Shown piece after piece: positions 26,323 to 35,210 of a DNA stretch of 64,000 nt. A program made the position numbers and the translations under genes. Position 1 is the first letter of the stretch. The number at the start of each line of letters is the position of its first letter. Source of the stretch: Chryseobacterium salivictor (GTDB lineage: Bacteria; Bacteroidota; Bacteroidia; Flavobacteriales; Weeksellaceae); assembly GCF_004359195.1 (NCBI RefSeq), contig NZ_CP037954.1, forward strand, positions 1,426,001-1,490,000, given 5' to 3'. A model generated the notes under the pieces. It made no database searches and had not been told where the DNA came from. It saw only the letters and a list, made by a program, of their open reading frames with translations.

Positions 26323-28395
26323 TTACTTTTCCTGCGCTGTTTTATTTTTCAGATAATGGTAAGTTTCAATCTGCGACCGTATTTCTTTAGTGTCGGCTTT
26401 TACATATTCGTTCGCCATTTTCTTGTCGAGGATTCTGGCTTTTACATTGTCGCTCAGCTGAATTTCCAGTTGGTCTTTGATTTCTTTTTTCAGATTTTTC
26501 TGAGTGATTTTTGCGGCGGCTTCAATCCGGTAATCCAGATTACGGGTCATCCAGTCGGCAGAGGAAATATAGACATCTTCATGACCTTTATTGTAAAAAT
26601 ACATGATGCGGGAATGTTCCAGATATTCATCAACAATGCTGATGGCCTGGATTTTCTGTTTGAAATCCTTCTGATTAATCGCGCAGTAAATCCCACGTAC
26701 AATCATTTTGATCACGACTCCTACTTTTGCAGCCTCATAAAGTTTGGTAATTAAATCCCGGTCGCTCAGGGAATTGACTTTAATGATAATTAAAGTTTTT
26801 CTGCCGGATTTGGCTTCTTCAACTTCTTTCTCAATATGGTCAATGATTTTCTCGCGCATGAATTCCGGACAAACCACCAGATTTTTGCAGGATTTCAAAG
26901 CGGGAATCACGTCCTGTTTTGGTTTTTTCAGAACGGTAAATATTTTGTTGATGTCGGCCATAATTCCCCGGTCAGAAGTCATTATCAAATGGTCACCATA
27001 AATTTTTGCCGTTTTTTCATTGAAGTTTCCGGTACTTACAAAACCATACTGAAGGGTTTTATTGTTGGCTCTTTTTTTAATGACGCAAAGTTTCGCATGA
27101 ACCTTTTTATTCGGAATCCCCGTTAAAACCTTCACGCCTTCCTGCTCCAGAATCTCTTTCCATTTCAGATTGTTTTCTTCATCGAATCTTGCGCGAAGTT
27201 CCAGCATCACCGTCACTTCCTTACCGTTTCTCACCGCATTAATTAAGGCATTGATGATTTTGGAATTGCTCGCTAACCGGTACGCCGTAATCTGAATTGA
27301 CTTCACGTCGGGATCCATCGCAGATTCCCGCAACAGATCGATGACTGGAGTGTATTTGTGGTAGGGAAAAGTGAGCAGAATGTCGGTTTTCTGAATCACA
27401 TCGGTAATTCTTTTTCCTACCAGTTCAGGATGGTCAAAAGAGGTCCTTTCAACCGGTTTTTTATAGGTTTCAAACACATCGGGAAACTCCATGAAATGCC
27501 GGAAATTATGAATTTTTCCGCCCGGAATAATGCTGTCTTTTTTTGTTAAATGAAGTTTTCTGATCAGGAATTCCAGCAGCGCTTTGTCCATCAGTTTATC
27601 AAAAGTGAAACGGGTGGGTTTGCCTTTGCGCCGGGATTTTACTCCTTTTTCTATTTTCTCGGCGAGCGTGGTTTTGATGTCATTATCCAAATCGAATTCG
27701 GCATCTTTCGTTACTTTAAAACAGTGCGCTTCAAACTCTTCATAGCCGAAGTAAGAGAAAATGTGCGGCAGATTGTAAATGATAACGTCTTCTAACAACA
27801 TGACATTTTTTTCGTTGGGGACGGCCGAAGGCAGTAAAACAAACCGTCCGACGATTCGCGACGGAATTTCGATAATCGCAAATTTGCTTTCGTACTGAAA
27901 TTCTTTTTTCCGCATCGCCACTCCTAAGTAAAGAGATTTGTCCCTTAAATAGGGCATGGGTGAATTGTCATGCAATAAAATCGGGATGACATTGCTTTCT
28001 ACCACTTCATCAAAATAGGAAGTGACAAACTGTTTCTGAGCGGAGGTTAAATTCCTGGCGGTTTTAATGAAGACTTTCTGGTCGGCCATTTCAACCTGAA
28101 TTTTCTTCCAGGTTTTCGCGAAATTCTGCTGTTGCCGGATTACAATTTCATTTATTTTCTGCAGAATCTTGGTCGGCGGCTGATAAAAGGATTCCGTGAT
28201 GAATTTATCTTTGAAATCCATCGCCCGTTTTAAACCGGCCACGCGAACCCGGAAAAACTCATCCAGATTATTGGAAAAAATTCCCAAAAAACGAATCCGC
28301 AAATGCAACGGAACATACTCATCCATAGCTTCTTGTAAAACTCTCTCGTTAAAAGAAAGCCAGGTAATATCTCTTGGATTGAACTGATTCGACAT
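26323..28395 (-). CDS. ppk1: Polyphosphate kinase 1
   Basis: 690 residues of normal length. N-terminal RDITWLSFNERVLQEA and FLGIFSNNLDEFFRVRVAGLK are diagnostic; the catalytic half has IQITAYRLASNSKI, LELRARFDEENN, the autophosphorylated histidine in KKVHAKLCV and FVSTGNFNEKTA. It makes inorganic polyphosphate from ATP at the inner membrane. A monocistronic gene; btuB and its riboswitch lie downstream on the same strand with their own promoter. Confidence 0.96.
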   Translation of the reverse strand: MSNQFNPRDITWLSFNERVLQEAMDEYVPLHLRIRFLGIFSNNLDEFFRVRVAGLKRAMDFKDKFITESFYQPPTKILQKINEIVIRQQQNFAKTWKKIQVEMADQKVFIKTARNLTSAQKQFVTSYFDEVVESNVIPILLHDNSPMPYLRDKSLYLGVAMRKKEFQYESKFAIIEIPSRIVGRFVLLPSAVPNEKNVMLLEDVIIYNLPHIFSYFGYEEFEAHCFKVTKDAEFDLDNDIKTTLAEKIEKGVKSRRKGKPTRFTFDKLMDKALLEFLIRKLHLTKKDSIIPGGKIHNFRHFMEFPDVFETYKKPVERTSFDHPELVGKRITDVIQKTDILLTFPYHKYTPVIDLLRESAMDPDVKSIQITAYRLASNSKIINALINAVRNGKEVTVMLELRARFDEENNLKWKEILEQEGVKVLTGIPNKKVHAKLCVIKKRANNKTLQYGFVSTGNFNEKTAKIYGDHLIMTSDRGIMADINKIFTVLKKPKQDVIPALKSCKNLVVCPEFMREKIIDHIEKEVEEAKSGRKTLIIIKVNSLSDRDLITKLYEAAKVGVVIKMIVRGIYCAINQKDFKQKIQAISIVDEYLEHSRIMYFYNKGHEDVYISSADWMTRNLDYRIEAAAKITQKNLKKEIKDQLEIQLSDNVKARILDKKMANEYVKADTKEIRSQIETYHYLKNKTAQEK

Positions 28396-28497
28396 TTTTT
28401 TAATTATGAATTCAAAAATAGAGATTCCTAATGGGTTTTCAGCGGTTTTTTGATTAAATTGTAGTAATATTATCCTAAAAGTTTGTTAAAACTTTGG

Positions 28498-28505
28498 TAT
28501 ATTTG
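28498..28505 (+). promoter_or_regulatory. -7 box (TATATTTG) of the Crp/Fnr regulator
   Basis: TATATTTG, 21 bp before ATG 28527; the longer frame start (TTG 28494) overlaps it and is therefore rejected. Confidence 0.5.
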
Positions 28506-28526
28506 AAGGAATTACAAAGATATAAC

Positions 28527-29129
28527 ATGAAGTTTTTATTGGACGATGATTTAATAAGCACCACAAAAGCAGAATCTAAAAGATATTACAAAGGGGATAT
28601 TATTTTACACGAGGGCGACCGTTCCCAATGCTTTTTTTATTTAAAACATGGCGAACTTTCTGTTTTTAATTTAACGGAAAAAGGAAAAGAACTTTTGCAG
28701 CACAAAGTGAAAGAAGGTCATTTTTTTGCAGAACCTGCCATTTTGTTAAATGAGCCTGTGCCGGGAAACATAGAAGTGTGTTCTGATAAAGTGGAAATCA
28801 TCAAAATTGAACGCGAGCGCCTGATTGCTTATTTAAAAGAACACCCGGAAAAACTCTTTGAATTTACGGTTTCTATCGCTAAAAAATCCATTAAAAAAAG
28901 TCACTTACTCAAGCAGATTGTTTTGTTTAATCCGGAAGACCGCATTCTGCTGCAGCTGCGTGATTTTAAAAGTGAGAATGGCTGCGACGGCGAAAAAATA
29001 ATGATTAATTATACCAGGAAAGAACTTTCCCACATGACCGGACTGAGAATTGAAACCGTTATCCGGACCATTAAAAAAATGGAAAAAGAGGGAAAACTTG
29101 AGATTGTTAACGGTAAAATTTTCATTTAA
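28527..29129 (+). CDS. Crp/Fnr family transcriptional regulator
   Basis: 200 residues from ATG 28527. The N-terminal cyclic-nucleotide-binding-type beta roll (about 15-115; GDIILHEGDRSQCFFYLKHGELSVF) is joined to a C-terminal HTH_CRP (about 150-195; TRKELSHMTGLRIETVIRTI). It lacks the FNR cysteine cluster, so an iron-sulfur oxygen sensor is unlikely; a DNR-type NO regulator is plausible. It sits at the edge of the nos region, and a palindrome shared by the nos promoters is its probable operator. Confidence 0.87.
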   Translation: MKFLLDDDLISTTKAESKRYYKGDIILHEGDRSQCFFYLKHGELSVFNLTEKGKELLQHKVKEGHFFAEPAILLNEPVPGNIEVCSDKVEIIKIERERLIAYLKEHPEKLFEFTVSIAKKSIKKSHLLKQIVLFNPEDRILLQLRDFKSENGCDGEKIMINYTRKELSHMTGLRIETVIRTIKKMEKEGKLEIVNGKIFI

Positions 29130-29132
29130 ATC

Positions 29133-29146
29133 ATGACGGGAGTCAT
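29133..29146 (+). promoter_or_regulatory. Crp/Fnr-type operator ATGAC-N4-GTCAT
   Basis: Perfect 5-bp arms ATGAC and GTCAT around GGGA. The centre (29139.5) is 30.5 bp upstream of the TAATTTTG -7 box at 29170-29177, an activator position. Confidence 0.65.
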
Positions 29147-29169
29147 ATCCGTAATCTGTTTTTTCAGCA

Positions 29170-29177
29170 TAATTTTG
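29170..29177 (+). promoter_or_regulatory. -7 box (TAATTTTG) of the membrane-protein gene
   Basis: TAATTTTG 4 bp before the ATG at 29182, which implies an almost leaderless mRNA. Confidence 0.5.
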
Positions 29178-29181
29178 TAGG

Positions 29182-30393
29182 ATGAAGAATATTATTTTTT
29201 GGCTTCGGTTTTCAGTTCTTAACTTTTTAATCGTTGCGGTACTGGGTGTTTTGATGAGATATAAAATCGCCTATTCACTGCCGATAGTTGATCAGAAACA
29301 TGTGCAGGAAGCGCATTCTCATTTCGCTTTCTACGGTTGGATTACACAGATTATTTATGTGCTGATGATCCGGTATTTGCACGGGATTCTTTCTGAACAG
29401 CAGTTGAAAAAATACCATGCTTTACTGATTGTCAATGCGGTGTCGGCGTACGCGATGATTCCGAGTTTTATTTATAATGGCTATTACTGGGCATCTATTG
29501 CCGCCTCAACTGCCGCTTTGCTGACTGGTTTCGTCTTCTTCTTTTTCTTAGTGAGAGATTTGCGGAATAATCACGATTTGGCAAAACCGTGGTTTTTGGG
29601 AGGATTGTTTTTCTCTGTTATTTCCTCGGTCGGCGTTTTTGGACTCAGTTATATGATGGCTTCAGGAAATATGCCCCAAAATTTATATCTGGCTTCCACT
29701 TATTATTACCTGCATTTTCAGTATAACGGATTTTTTATTTTCAGCTGTATAGGATTACTTATTCATTCACTAAAGGAAATCGGAGCTGAAATTTCTGATC
29801 AGGAAAACAAAATGATTTTTTGGCTGATGTTTACAGGCTGTTTAGTTGGTTTTGGACTTTCGGTACTTTGGATGAAAATCCCCCTTTGGATTTTTATCGC
29901 CATTGTACTGGCGACGGTCGCTCAGACTTTTGGAGCGGGCAAACTATATCTATTGGTCAAAAGAAACTGGGCGAAACTGGTTCTTCATTTTTCTGCGTTA
30001 CAAAGGTTGGTCTTAATGTATGTCGGTTTTGCATTCTTCGCGAAAACGCTTCTGCAGTTGGGATCTACCATACCGGCATTAAGTCAGTTTGCCTTTGGAT
30101 TCCGGAATGTAGTGATTGCCTATCTGCACTTAATTCTATTAATGTGTGTTTCGGTGTTCCTGATCAACCAGATTTTGGCAACCAACGTTTTCAAAATGAC
30201 CAAACCTGTGATTACCGGACTTAAACTTCTGCTTCTCGGGATTTTCTTAAATGAAGCTGTCCTTGGATTGATGGGGATTTTCTCGATTAAATATATTTCA
30301 ATTCCTTTTACCCCGGAAATACTGTTGGCGGTTTCTTTATTAATGTTGATTTCGCTGGGAATCATCCTATTCAATTTAAAAAAGAAGGCCTAA
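29182..30393 (+). CDS. Polytopic membrane protein, heme-copper-oxidase subunit I-like (degenerate)
   Basis: 403 residues and about 12 hydrophobic helices. Histidines fall in VQEAHSHFAFYGW (helix 2), YYYLHFQYNGFFIF (helix 6) and VVIAYLHLILLM (helix 10). The spacing recalls NorB/CcoN-type heme-copper oxidases, where such positions bind heme and CuB, but the HH pair of CuB is not evident. Within the nos region and with the shared operator, a role in NO or N2O respiration or its sensing is inferred. An NnrS-like protein is the alternative. Confidence 0.6.
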   Translation: MKNIIFWLRFSVLNFLIVAVLGVLMRYKIAYSLPIVDQKHVQEAHSHFAFYGWITQIIYVLMIRYLHGILSEQQLKKYHALLIVNAVSAYAMIPSFIYNGYYWASIAASTAALLTGFVFFFFLVRDLRNNHDLAKPWFLGGLFFSVISSVGVFGLSYMMASGNMPQNLYLASTYYYLHFQYNGFFIFSCIGLLIHSLKEIGAEISDQENKMIFWLMFTGCLVGFGLSVLWMKIPLWIFIAIVLATVAQTFGAGKLYLLVKRNWAKLVLHFSALQRLVLMYVGFAFFAKTLLQLGSTIPALSQFAFGFRNVVIAYLHLILLMCVSVFLINQILATNVFKMTKPVITGLKLLLLGIFLNEAVLGLMGIFSIKYISIPFTPEILLAVSLLMLISLGIILFNLKKKA

Positions 30394-30465
30394 AAAAGCT
30401 TCCTGAAACTGAATTCCGGGAAGCTGAACAAAACATTAATTAAATTTAAACAACTTATTCGATCC

Positions 30466-31020
30466 TTAATTGGGTAAGATGACGCTGTCAACAACGTGAA
30501 CAATTCCATTGGACGCGGGAACAGATGCGATAATATTTACGGTACCGTTCACCACCGGTTTTCCATTGACGATTTTAATGCTGATGGGCGTTCCGTCGAC
30601 CATTCCCAGACTTTGACCATCTGTAAGCTGATCGGTTTTTATCACTCCGACATAAGTGTGGTGGCCCAGAATGTCATTTAATTTTTCAACGTTTTCAGGT
30701 TTCATTAAATCATCTAGAGTTCCTGCCGGAAGTTTGGCAAACGCTTCATTGGTAGGTGCGAAAACGGTGAAAGGTCCGGCGTTGCTTAAAGAGGTCGCTA
30801 AACCTGCCGCCTGTACTGCTTTTACCAAAGTCGATAAATCCGGATTGCTCACCGCCAGTTTCACAATGTCGGGAGCGCTGTCATTATCCACAACTGCTTC
30901 CTGGCCACCGCCGACCGCTTCTGTGCCTGTGGTTTCAGTCGCAGCTGCTATTGTCTCATTCTTCGAGCAGGAAGAAAAAGTGAGGGCAATCAGTGCGAGC
31001 ATCATCATTGATTTTTTCAT
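30466..31020 (-). CDS. Fasciclin-domain lipoprotein
   Basis: 184 residues: lipoprotein signal (lipobox FSSC), a Thr/Gly/Glu-rich linker and one FAS1 domain with SNPDLSTLVKAVQAAGL, GPFTVFAPTNEAFAKLP, LGHHTYVG and GIVHVVDSVILP. FAS1 domains mediate adhesion; in bacteria small fasciclin lipoproteins often accompany respiratory gene clusters. The operator at 31114 places it in the presumed Crp/Fnr regulon. Confidence 0.88.
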   Translation of the reverse strand: MKKSMMMLALIALTFSSCSKNETIAAATETTGTEAVGGGQEAVVDNDSAPDIVKLAVSNPDLSTLVKAVQAAGLATSLSNAGPFTVFAPTNEAFAKLPAGTLDDLMKPENVEKLNDILGHHTYVGVIKTDQLTDGQSLGMVDGTPISIKIVNGKPVVNGTVNIIASVPASNGIVHVVDSVILPN

Positions 31021-31082
31021 AGCTTTTATTTTATGGGTTAATTTTTAAAAATTGAAATTGAATCAGTTTTTTTAATCTGAGA

Positions 31083-31090
31083 TAAAATTA
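31083..31090 (-). promoter_or_regulatory. -7-like box (TAATTTTA) of the fasciclin gene
   Basis: Minus-strand TAATTTTA, exactly 30.5 bp from the centre of the operator at 31114-31127; final base A instead of G. Confidence 0.4.
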
Positions 31091-31113
31091 AGCTGAAAAA
31101 TCCGTAAGCTGCT

Positions 31114-31127
31114 ATGACTGTAATCAC
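31114..31127 (-). promoter_or_regulatory. Crp/Fnr-type operator upstream of the fasciclin gene
   Basis: ATGACTGTAATCAC; it shares TATGACTGTAATCA with the nosZ operator at 37846. Half-sites TGA and TCA are spaced six bases. Confidence 0.6.
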
Positions 31128-31184
31128 ATATCAAACAATTAATTAGGTGAGTTTTATCAGTTTTTATAAAGCGTTCTAAAATAC

Positions 31185-31952
31185 TTACAGATCTTTTTTA
31201 TTGAACATAATCAGTGACCATAAGAACGGAACCAAAGTCCAGATTCCTAAGATGATGATGGATATCACCATGCCGCCGCCTGAACCAAAAACCTGTCTGA
31301 AAATCGCACCGGCCTGTCCCAGCATCGCGGCCACATCTAACTGAAGCAGCACAAAAATTCTGGAAAGTCCAATCGGATTAACTGCCGCCAAAGTGGCCAT
31401 GATGCCTTCAATCGGATAATCGGTGAACTGAAACATTAAGACCAATAAAATCCCGTCGTAGATAATGGCGAAAAACATCCAGATGAAAATGGAGATCCCG
31501 ATTCCTTTGGCGCGGTCTCTGCTGAAAATGGCGGCTAACATCGCTAAAGAAGTAAAAATAACCGACAGAAAAACGCCCGTTATCAACAAAGAAATCCCGG
31601 TCGCAATCGAAGAATATAACAGGATCGGAATCCCGCATCCGATTAAAAATGCTAAAATAAGAGCCGTAGCAAGTCCCAGAAAAAGATTGAACCAAACCTT
31701 GCCGCGCGGAACGGGTTGGCTCAAAAGCAATTCGATAAACTGACTGCTGTTATAAACGTAAATCGTCGAGAAAATAATACTGACTAACGGAACCACCAGC
31801 AAGACCACATTCAGTAAACTCAGCGTGGCTTTGGTGTAATTGTTATCCAGTCCTAAAACGGACCAGGAAATAATGAAAAGTAAAACCGTATAAAGAATCA
31901 CGATCTTATTTTTTAAAATGTCAAATAAAATAAAGCGGGCTATTTTGTTCAT
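31185..31952 (-). CDS. nosY: ABC transporter permease NosY
   Basis: 255 residues with six hydrophobic helices and no catalytic motif, of the ABC-2 permease type. It overlaps the ATPase gene by four bases. NosDFY supplies copper or sulfur for assembly of the CuZ cluster of nitrous oxide reductase. It is the last gene of the nos operon. Confidence 0.88.
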   Translation of the reverse strand: MNKIARFILFDILKNKIVILYTVLLFIISWSVLGLDNNYTKATLSLLNVVLLVVPLVSIIFSTIYVYNSSQFIELLLSQPVPRGKVWFNLFLGLATALILAFLIGCGIPILLYSSIATGISLLITGVFLSVIFTSLAMLAAIFSRDRAKGIGISIFIWMFFAIIYDGILLVLMFQFTDYPIEGIMATLAAVNPIGLSRIFVLLQLDVAAMLGQAGAIFRQVFGSGGGMVISIIILGIWTLVPFLWSLIMFNKKDL

Positions 31953-32662
31953 TTTTTCATTGCTTTTAAGATGGAAATAATCCCGTCGGAAATTTTTTCG
32001 GTATTGGTTTCCTTTTTCAAATCTTCTACGGATTGGTGCACGACCACTTTGCCTTCGTTCATGAAAACGATTTCGGTGATGATATCGTCCAGTTCGCTCA
32101 GCAGGTGAGAAGTGATGATGATGAGTTTTCCTTTGTTTTTCTCCTTGATGATTTTGTTTTTCAGGATTTCTGTCGCCAGTGGATCCAGGCCGGCGGTAGG
32201 TTCATCCAGAATAATTACTTTAGGATTAAAAAGAAAAGCGAGTACGGCGCTTACTTTCTGCGTGGTTCCGCCGGAAAGCGTCCGCATTTTTTTACCGTAG
32301 ATATTTTCAAGTTCGAATGCTTCCAGAAGTTCAGTGTCAAGATAATCGCTGCTGTTTTTGCGCGTATCTTTGATCATCTTAATGGTTTCCTCGATGGTCA
32401 TGTTTTCGGGATATCGTCCTATCTGTGGCATATAGCCGATGTTTTCCCGGTATTTGTAATCGTCTTTTACACTTTTGCCATCGACCAAAATATCGCCCTC
32501 TTCAACTACATTTAAACCTAAAATGCATTTAATCATGGTGGTTTTTCCACAGCCGTTTGGGCCTATTAGTGCGATAGAATGGCCGTTTTCAAAGGATAAA
32601 TCAATCCCGTTCAGGGCGGTGAACTTTTGGAATTTCTTCGTTAAATTTTTAATTTCAATCAT
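31949..32662 (-). CDS. nosF: ABC transporter ATP-binding protein NosF
   Basis: 237 residues. Walker A GPNGCGKTT, signature LSGGTTQK, Walker B VIILDEPTAGLD and H-loop ITSHLLSELD are intact. It energises NosY for maturation of nitrous oxide reductase, together with NosD in the periplasm. Confidence 0.92.
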   Translation of the reverse strand: MIEIKNLTKKFQKFTALNGIDLSFENGHSIALIGPNGCGKTTMIKCILGLNVVEEGDILVDGKSVKDDYKYRENIGYMPQIGRYPENMTIEETIKMIKDTRKNSSDYLDTELLEAFELENIYGKKMRTLSGGTTQKVSAVLAFLFNPKVIILDEPTAGLDPLATEILKNKIIKEKNKGKLIIITSHLLSELDDIITEIVFMNEGKVVVHQSVEDLKKETNTEKISDGIISILKAMKK

Positions 32663-32734
32663 ATCATTGAGATGTTAATTTTCAACATCAACTTTCATTA
32701 AATTTTTCTTTTGCCAAAGTTTTAAATAAAAATC

Positions 32735-33985
32735 CTACAGATTATTTTTAAAGCGGAGAGGTTTCATCAGCGGTTGATCATCAACAAAACTTTCAGGCGT
32801 CAAGCTCGGAATTATTTTTTCCGTCCGGTCCAGCATGTCTACCATAAAACTTCTGAAGAGCAGCATCACCGATGGATTCTGTTCCACCAAAACCGAGTAT
32901 AAACTCAACGGATGAAAGGGCACATCGCCGATCTTATCTTTATTCAGATCATAGCCTTCATATTTGTCCCAGTAATTAAACCGGAAATCGTTCATCACGG
33001 TAGAACCGTTGGTGCTGACATCGAAAGTATTATTGATGAAATTATTTCTGATGACTTTATTTTCCATACAGTTTGAGTTGATTTTTATCGCCCACCCGTT
33101 GTTTTCGAACTGGTTATTGTAAAAATCGATTTTAGTGGCGCCGTCGGCAAATATGGCGGTGGTGTTGTTGGTGAAGGTATTTCCTTTGATCTTGCTGAAT
33201 GAAATTTCTTTTAATAAAAGTCCGAAAACACTGTCGCCCCAGTTGTTGATGAATTTGTTGTGGTACATGCTCACATTCATGGCGTACATTACGGCCACAC
33301 CGGCTTCATTATTATCAAAGACATTTCCTGTGTAAACACTGTCATTGGAAAACATAAAGTGCAGCCCGTACCGGAGATTGTGTCGGGAAAGGTTGCGATA
33401 GACGAAGCATTTTGCATTTTTTTCGAGGTAAATTCCGTCTTTGTGCCCGCTGATGTAATTGTTTTTCACCCAAATTTCACGGCTTCCCAAAAGATGGATT
33501 CCGTCGCCGATGCTTTCCTCAGAAGTGCCGCGGTTGCTGGTGATTTTGTTATTGCTGATCATACAGCGCAATCCTCTCTGAACATAAATTCCGAAATGGT
33601 TGTTTTCAAAAATATTATTATCGATGACCGAATCGGCGCTGGTGTAAATATGCACGGCGGCCACACTTTTGATTTCGTCTCTGCCGCTGTTGATCAGTTT
33701 AAATCCTTTCAAAGTAATACGGTCAGCCTTAAAGGTGATGATTTCTCCGTCGAGGTTTCCGTCAATTACCGGTCGGTCTATTCCGATCAGGGTTAATGAT
33801 TTTTCGATATCGATGGTTCCTTCCCGATAATGGCCCTTCTGCACGAAAATAGTGTCGCCGTTTTTTGCGGCGGCAATGGCTTGTCTGATGGTTTTGTACT
33901 GCCCGTTTTTACCGACTTTTAAAACTGCGGAAAACGCAAAAACCGGTAAAAGTATAAACAGTAAACAGGATATTTTATTTTTCAT
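32735..33985 (-). CDS. nosD: Nitrous oxide reductase maturation protein NosD
   Basis: 416 residues: signal peptide ending in VFAFSAV, then a right-handed parallel beta-helix of CASH repeats (NNIFENNHFGIYVQRG, NNYISGHKDGIYLEKNA, GNVFDNNEAGVAVMYA). NosD works in the periplasm with the NosFY ABC transporter to build CuZ. Full length. Confidence 0.92.
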   Translation of the reverse strand: MKNKISCLLFILLPVFAFSAVLKVGKNGQYKTIRQAIAAAKNGDTIFVQKGHYREGTIDIEKSLTLIGIDRPVIDGNLDGEIITFKADRITLKGFKLINSGRDEIKSVAAVHIYTSADSVIDNNIFENNHFGIYVQRGLRCMISNNKITSNRGTSEESIGDGIHLLGSREIWVKNNYISGHKDGIYLEKNAKCFVYRNLSRHNLRYGLHFMFSNDSVYTGNVFDNNEAGVAVMYAMNVSMYHNKFINNWGDSVFGLLLKEISFSKIKGNTFTNNTTAIFADGATKIDFYNNQFENNGWAIKINSNCMENKVIRNNFINNTFDVSTNGSTVMNDFRFNYWDKYEGYDLNKDKIGDVPFHPLSLYSVLVEQNPSVMLLFRSFMVDMLDRTEKIIPSLTPESFVDDQPLMKPLRFKNNL

Positions 33986-34032
33986 ATTTCATACCAACTG
34001 CGATCCTTGGGGGATTACAAGTTTGCAGATTG

Positions 34033-34443
34033 TTATTGGAGTAGGGTTGCGTGTAATTCGGTCGCTGCTTTTTCTGCAGAGGCTTTGTCTTTGTAAGCCT
34101 GTGTGTTTCCGCCCATTGGACTTTTAATGTCGCCTCCTTTAATAAAAGTGGCCGTATTGCTTTCTATAAACGCTCCACTTGGGAAATCGGCCACATATGC
34201 TTTTGCATTACCGGTGGTTTCGGGATTAGAAGTTTGGTAATCCTCCATGCAGTGGATATCATCAAATTTATAAAGTCTGCCTTTTTCGGTAATTAATTCG
34301 GTAGCGTATTTCGGCTCGGTAATGGTCATTTTGCAGTTGTCGCACTGGTCTTTGCCCACCGCAATTTCCTGAGGTCCGGTTTTCGTACATGCGGTCAAAG
34401 CAATCATGCTGCCTGCTAAAAATAATCTTCCTAATAATTTCAT
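34033..34443 (-). CDS. nosL: Copper chaperone lipoprotein NosL
   Basis: 136 residues: lipobox LTAC, then the conserved DQCDNCKMTITEPKYATELI segment (CxxCxM, Cu(I) ligands) and HCMEDYQ. NosL delivers Cu(I) to NosZ or NosD. It lies between nosD and a membrane protein of the same operon. Confidence 0.92.
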   Translation of the reverse strand: MKLLGRLFLAGSMIALTACTKTGPQEIAVGKDQCDNCKMTITEPKYATELITEKGRLYKFDDIHCMEDYQTSNPETTGNAKAYVADFPSGAFIESNTATFIKGGDIKSPMGGNTQAYKDKASAEKAATELHATLLQ

Positions 34444-34491
34444 AATTTTTAATTTTTTTAAATAGATAATAAGTTGAAATAATGGAAGGTC

Positions 34492-35079
34492 TCAAACTGC
34501 TTTTTTAGCAATTCTGTTTTCCATCAATGCTAAGATAATCAAAATAACACCAGCGCCAATCATGATGCCGCCTCCAATATTGGGATAAGACCATACTTCA
34601 AAATTAAGCAATTGTTTATAGCCGAAAAGTGGAGGTTGGTAAGACATTCCGGGAACGATAATCGCTGCATGAGGATTCAGGTTGTGGCCGTAATCGTAGA
34701 GCCACCGCCAGAAATCAAATACGAATCCTACACCGAAGAGTAAATAGATGCCGGTTAGGGTATAAAGAAGTTTCCGGCTGTTCAAGAAAGCGGCCAAAAA
34801 ACAGAGAAGTGCAAAAATTCCTAATGCGTAAGGCAGGATTTTGAATTCCCAAAATTCGTCGGCGTGTATTTCTTTCATCCCGATATAATGATTCAGACCG
34901 TTAATGATTGCGTATTCTCCGGATATTTTATCGGCGTGGATGAACATCGCTAGGCCTTCCGGATATTGTGGCGCGTTGAGATAGATGGACCAGATGGGCA
35001 CAAAAATCGCAACAATTAATCCGATGCCCAAAAGGATAAGAAGTATTTTACTCCATTTTTGGATTGCGTTTGTTTTCAT
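34492..35079 (-). CDS. Nos-cluster membrane protein of unknown function
   Basis: 195 residues with about five hydrophobic segments (first near residue 12-32) and conserved polar loops NGLNHYIGMKEIHADEFWEF and GHNLNPHAAIIVPGMSY. Proteins of this type lie between nosZ and nosL in many Bacteroidota clusters (from memory), and no biochemical role is known to me. His/Glu-rich loops could bind metal. Confidence 0.75.
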   Translation of the reverse strand: MKTNAIQKWSKILLILLGIGLIVAIFVPIWSIYLNAPQYPEGLAMFIHADKISGEYAIINGLNHYIGMKEIHADEFWEFKILPYALGIFALLCFLAAFLNSRKLLYTLTGIYLLFGVGFVFDFWRWLYDYGHNLNPHAAIIVPGMSYQPPLFGYKQLLNFEVWSYPNIGGGIMIGAGVILIILALMENRIAKKAV

Positions 35080-35172
35080 TTTGTTTTTTTTAAGGTATTT
35101 AAGTTTTTGCTGATGGATTCAGTAAAGTGACGGTTTACTGTTTTTCAGTAAATGACCTCAATTATTTAAATT

Positions 35173-35199
35173 AAAAAGGGCAGTAAAAAACTGCCCTTT
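35173..35199 (-). terminator. Hairpin with T tract after nosZ
   Basis: AAAGGGCAG and CTGCCCTTT (35175-35183, 35191-35199), with T5 on the minus-strand exit. It would reduce transcription from nosZ into the downstream nos genes rather than stop the operon, or there is a second promoter near 35090-35170 that I could not identify. Confidence 0.6.
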
Positions 35200-35210
35200 A
35201 TTCCTGATTT

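Noticed and set aside
28527..29129. FNR-type oxygen-sensing regulator with iron-sulfur cluster
   Set aside because: The N-terminus lacks the four-cysteine cluster; isolated cysteines do not form the motif.
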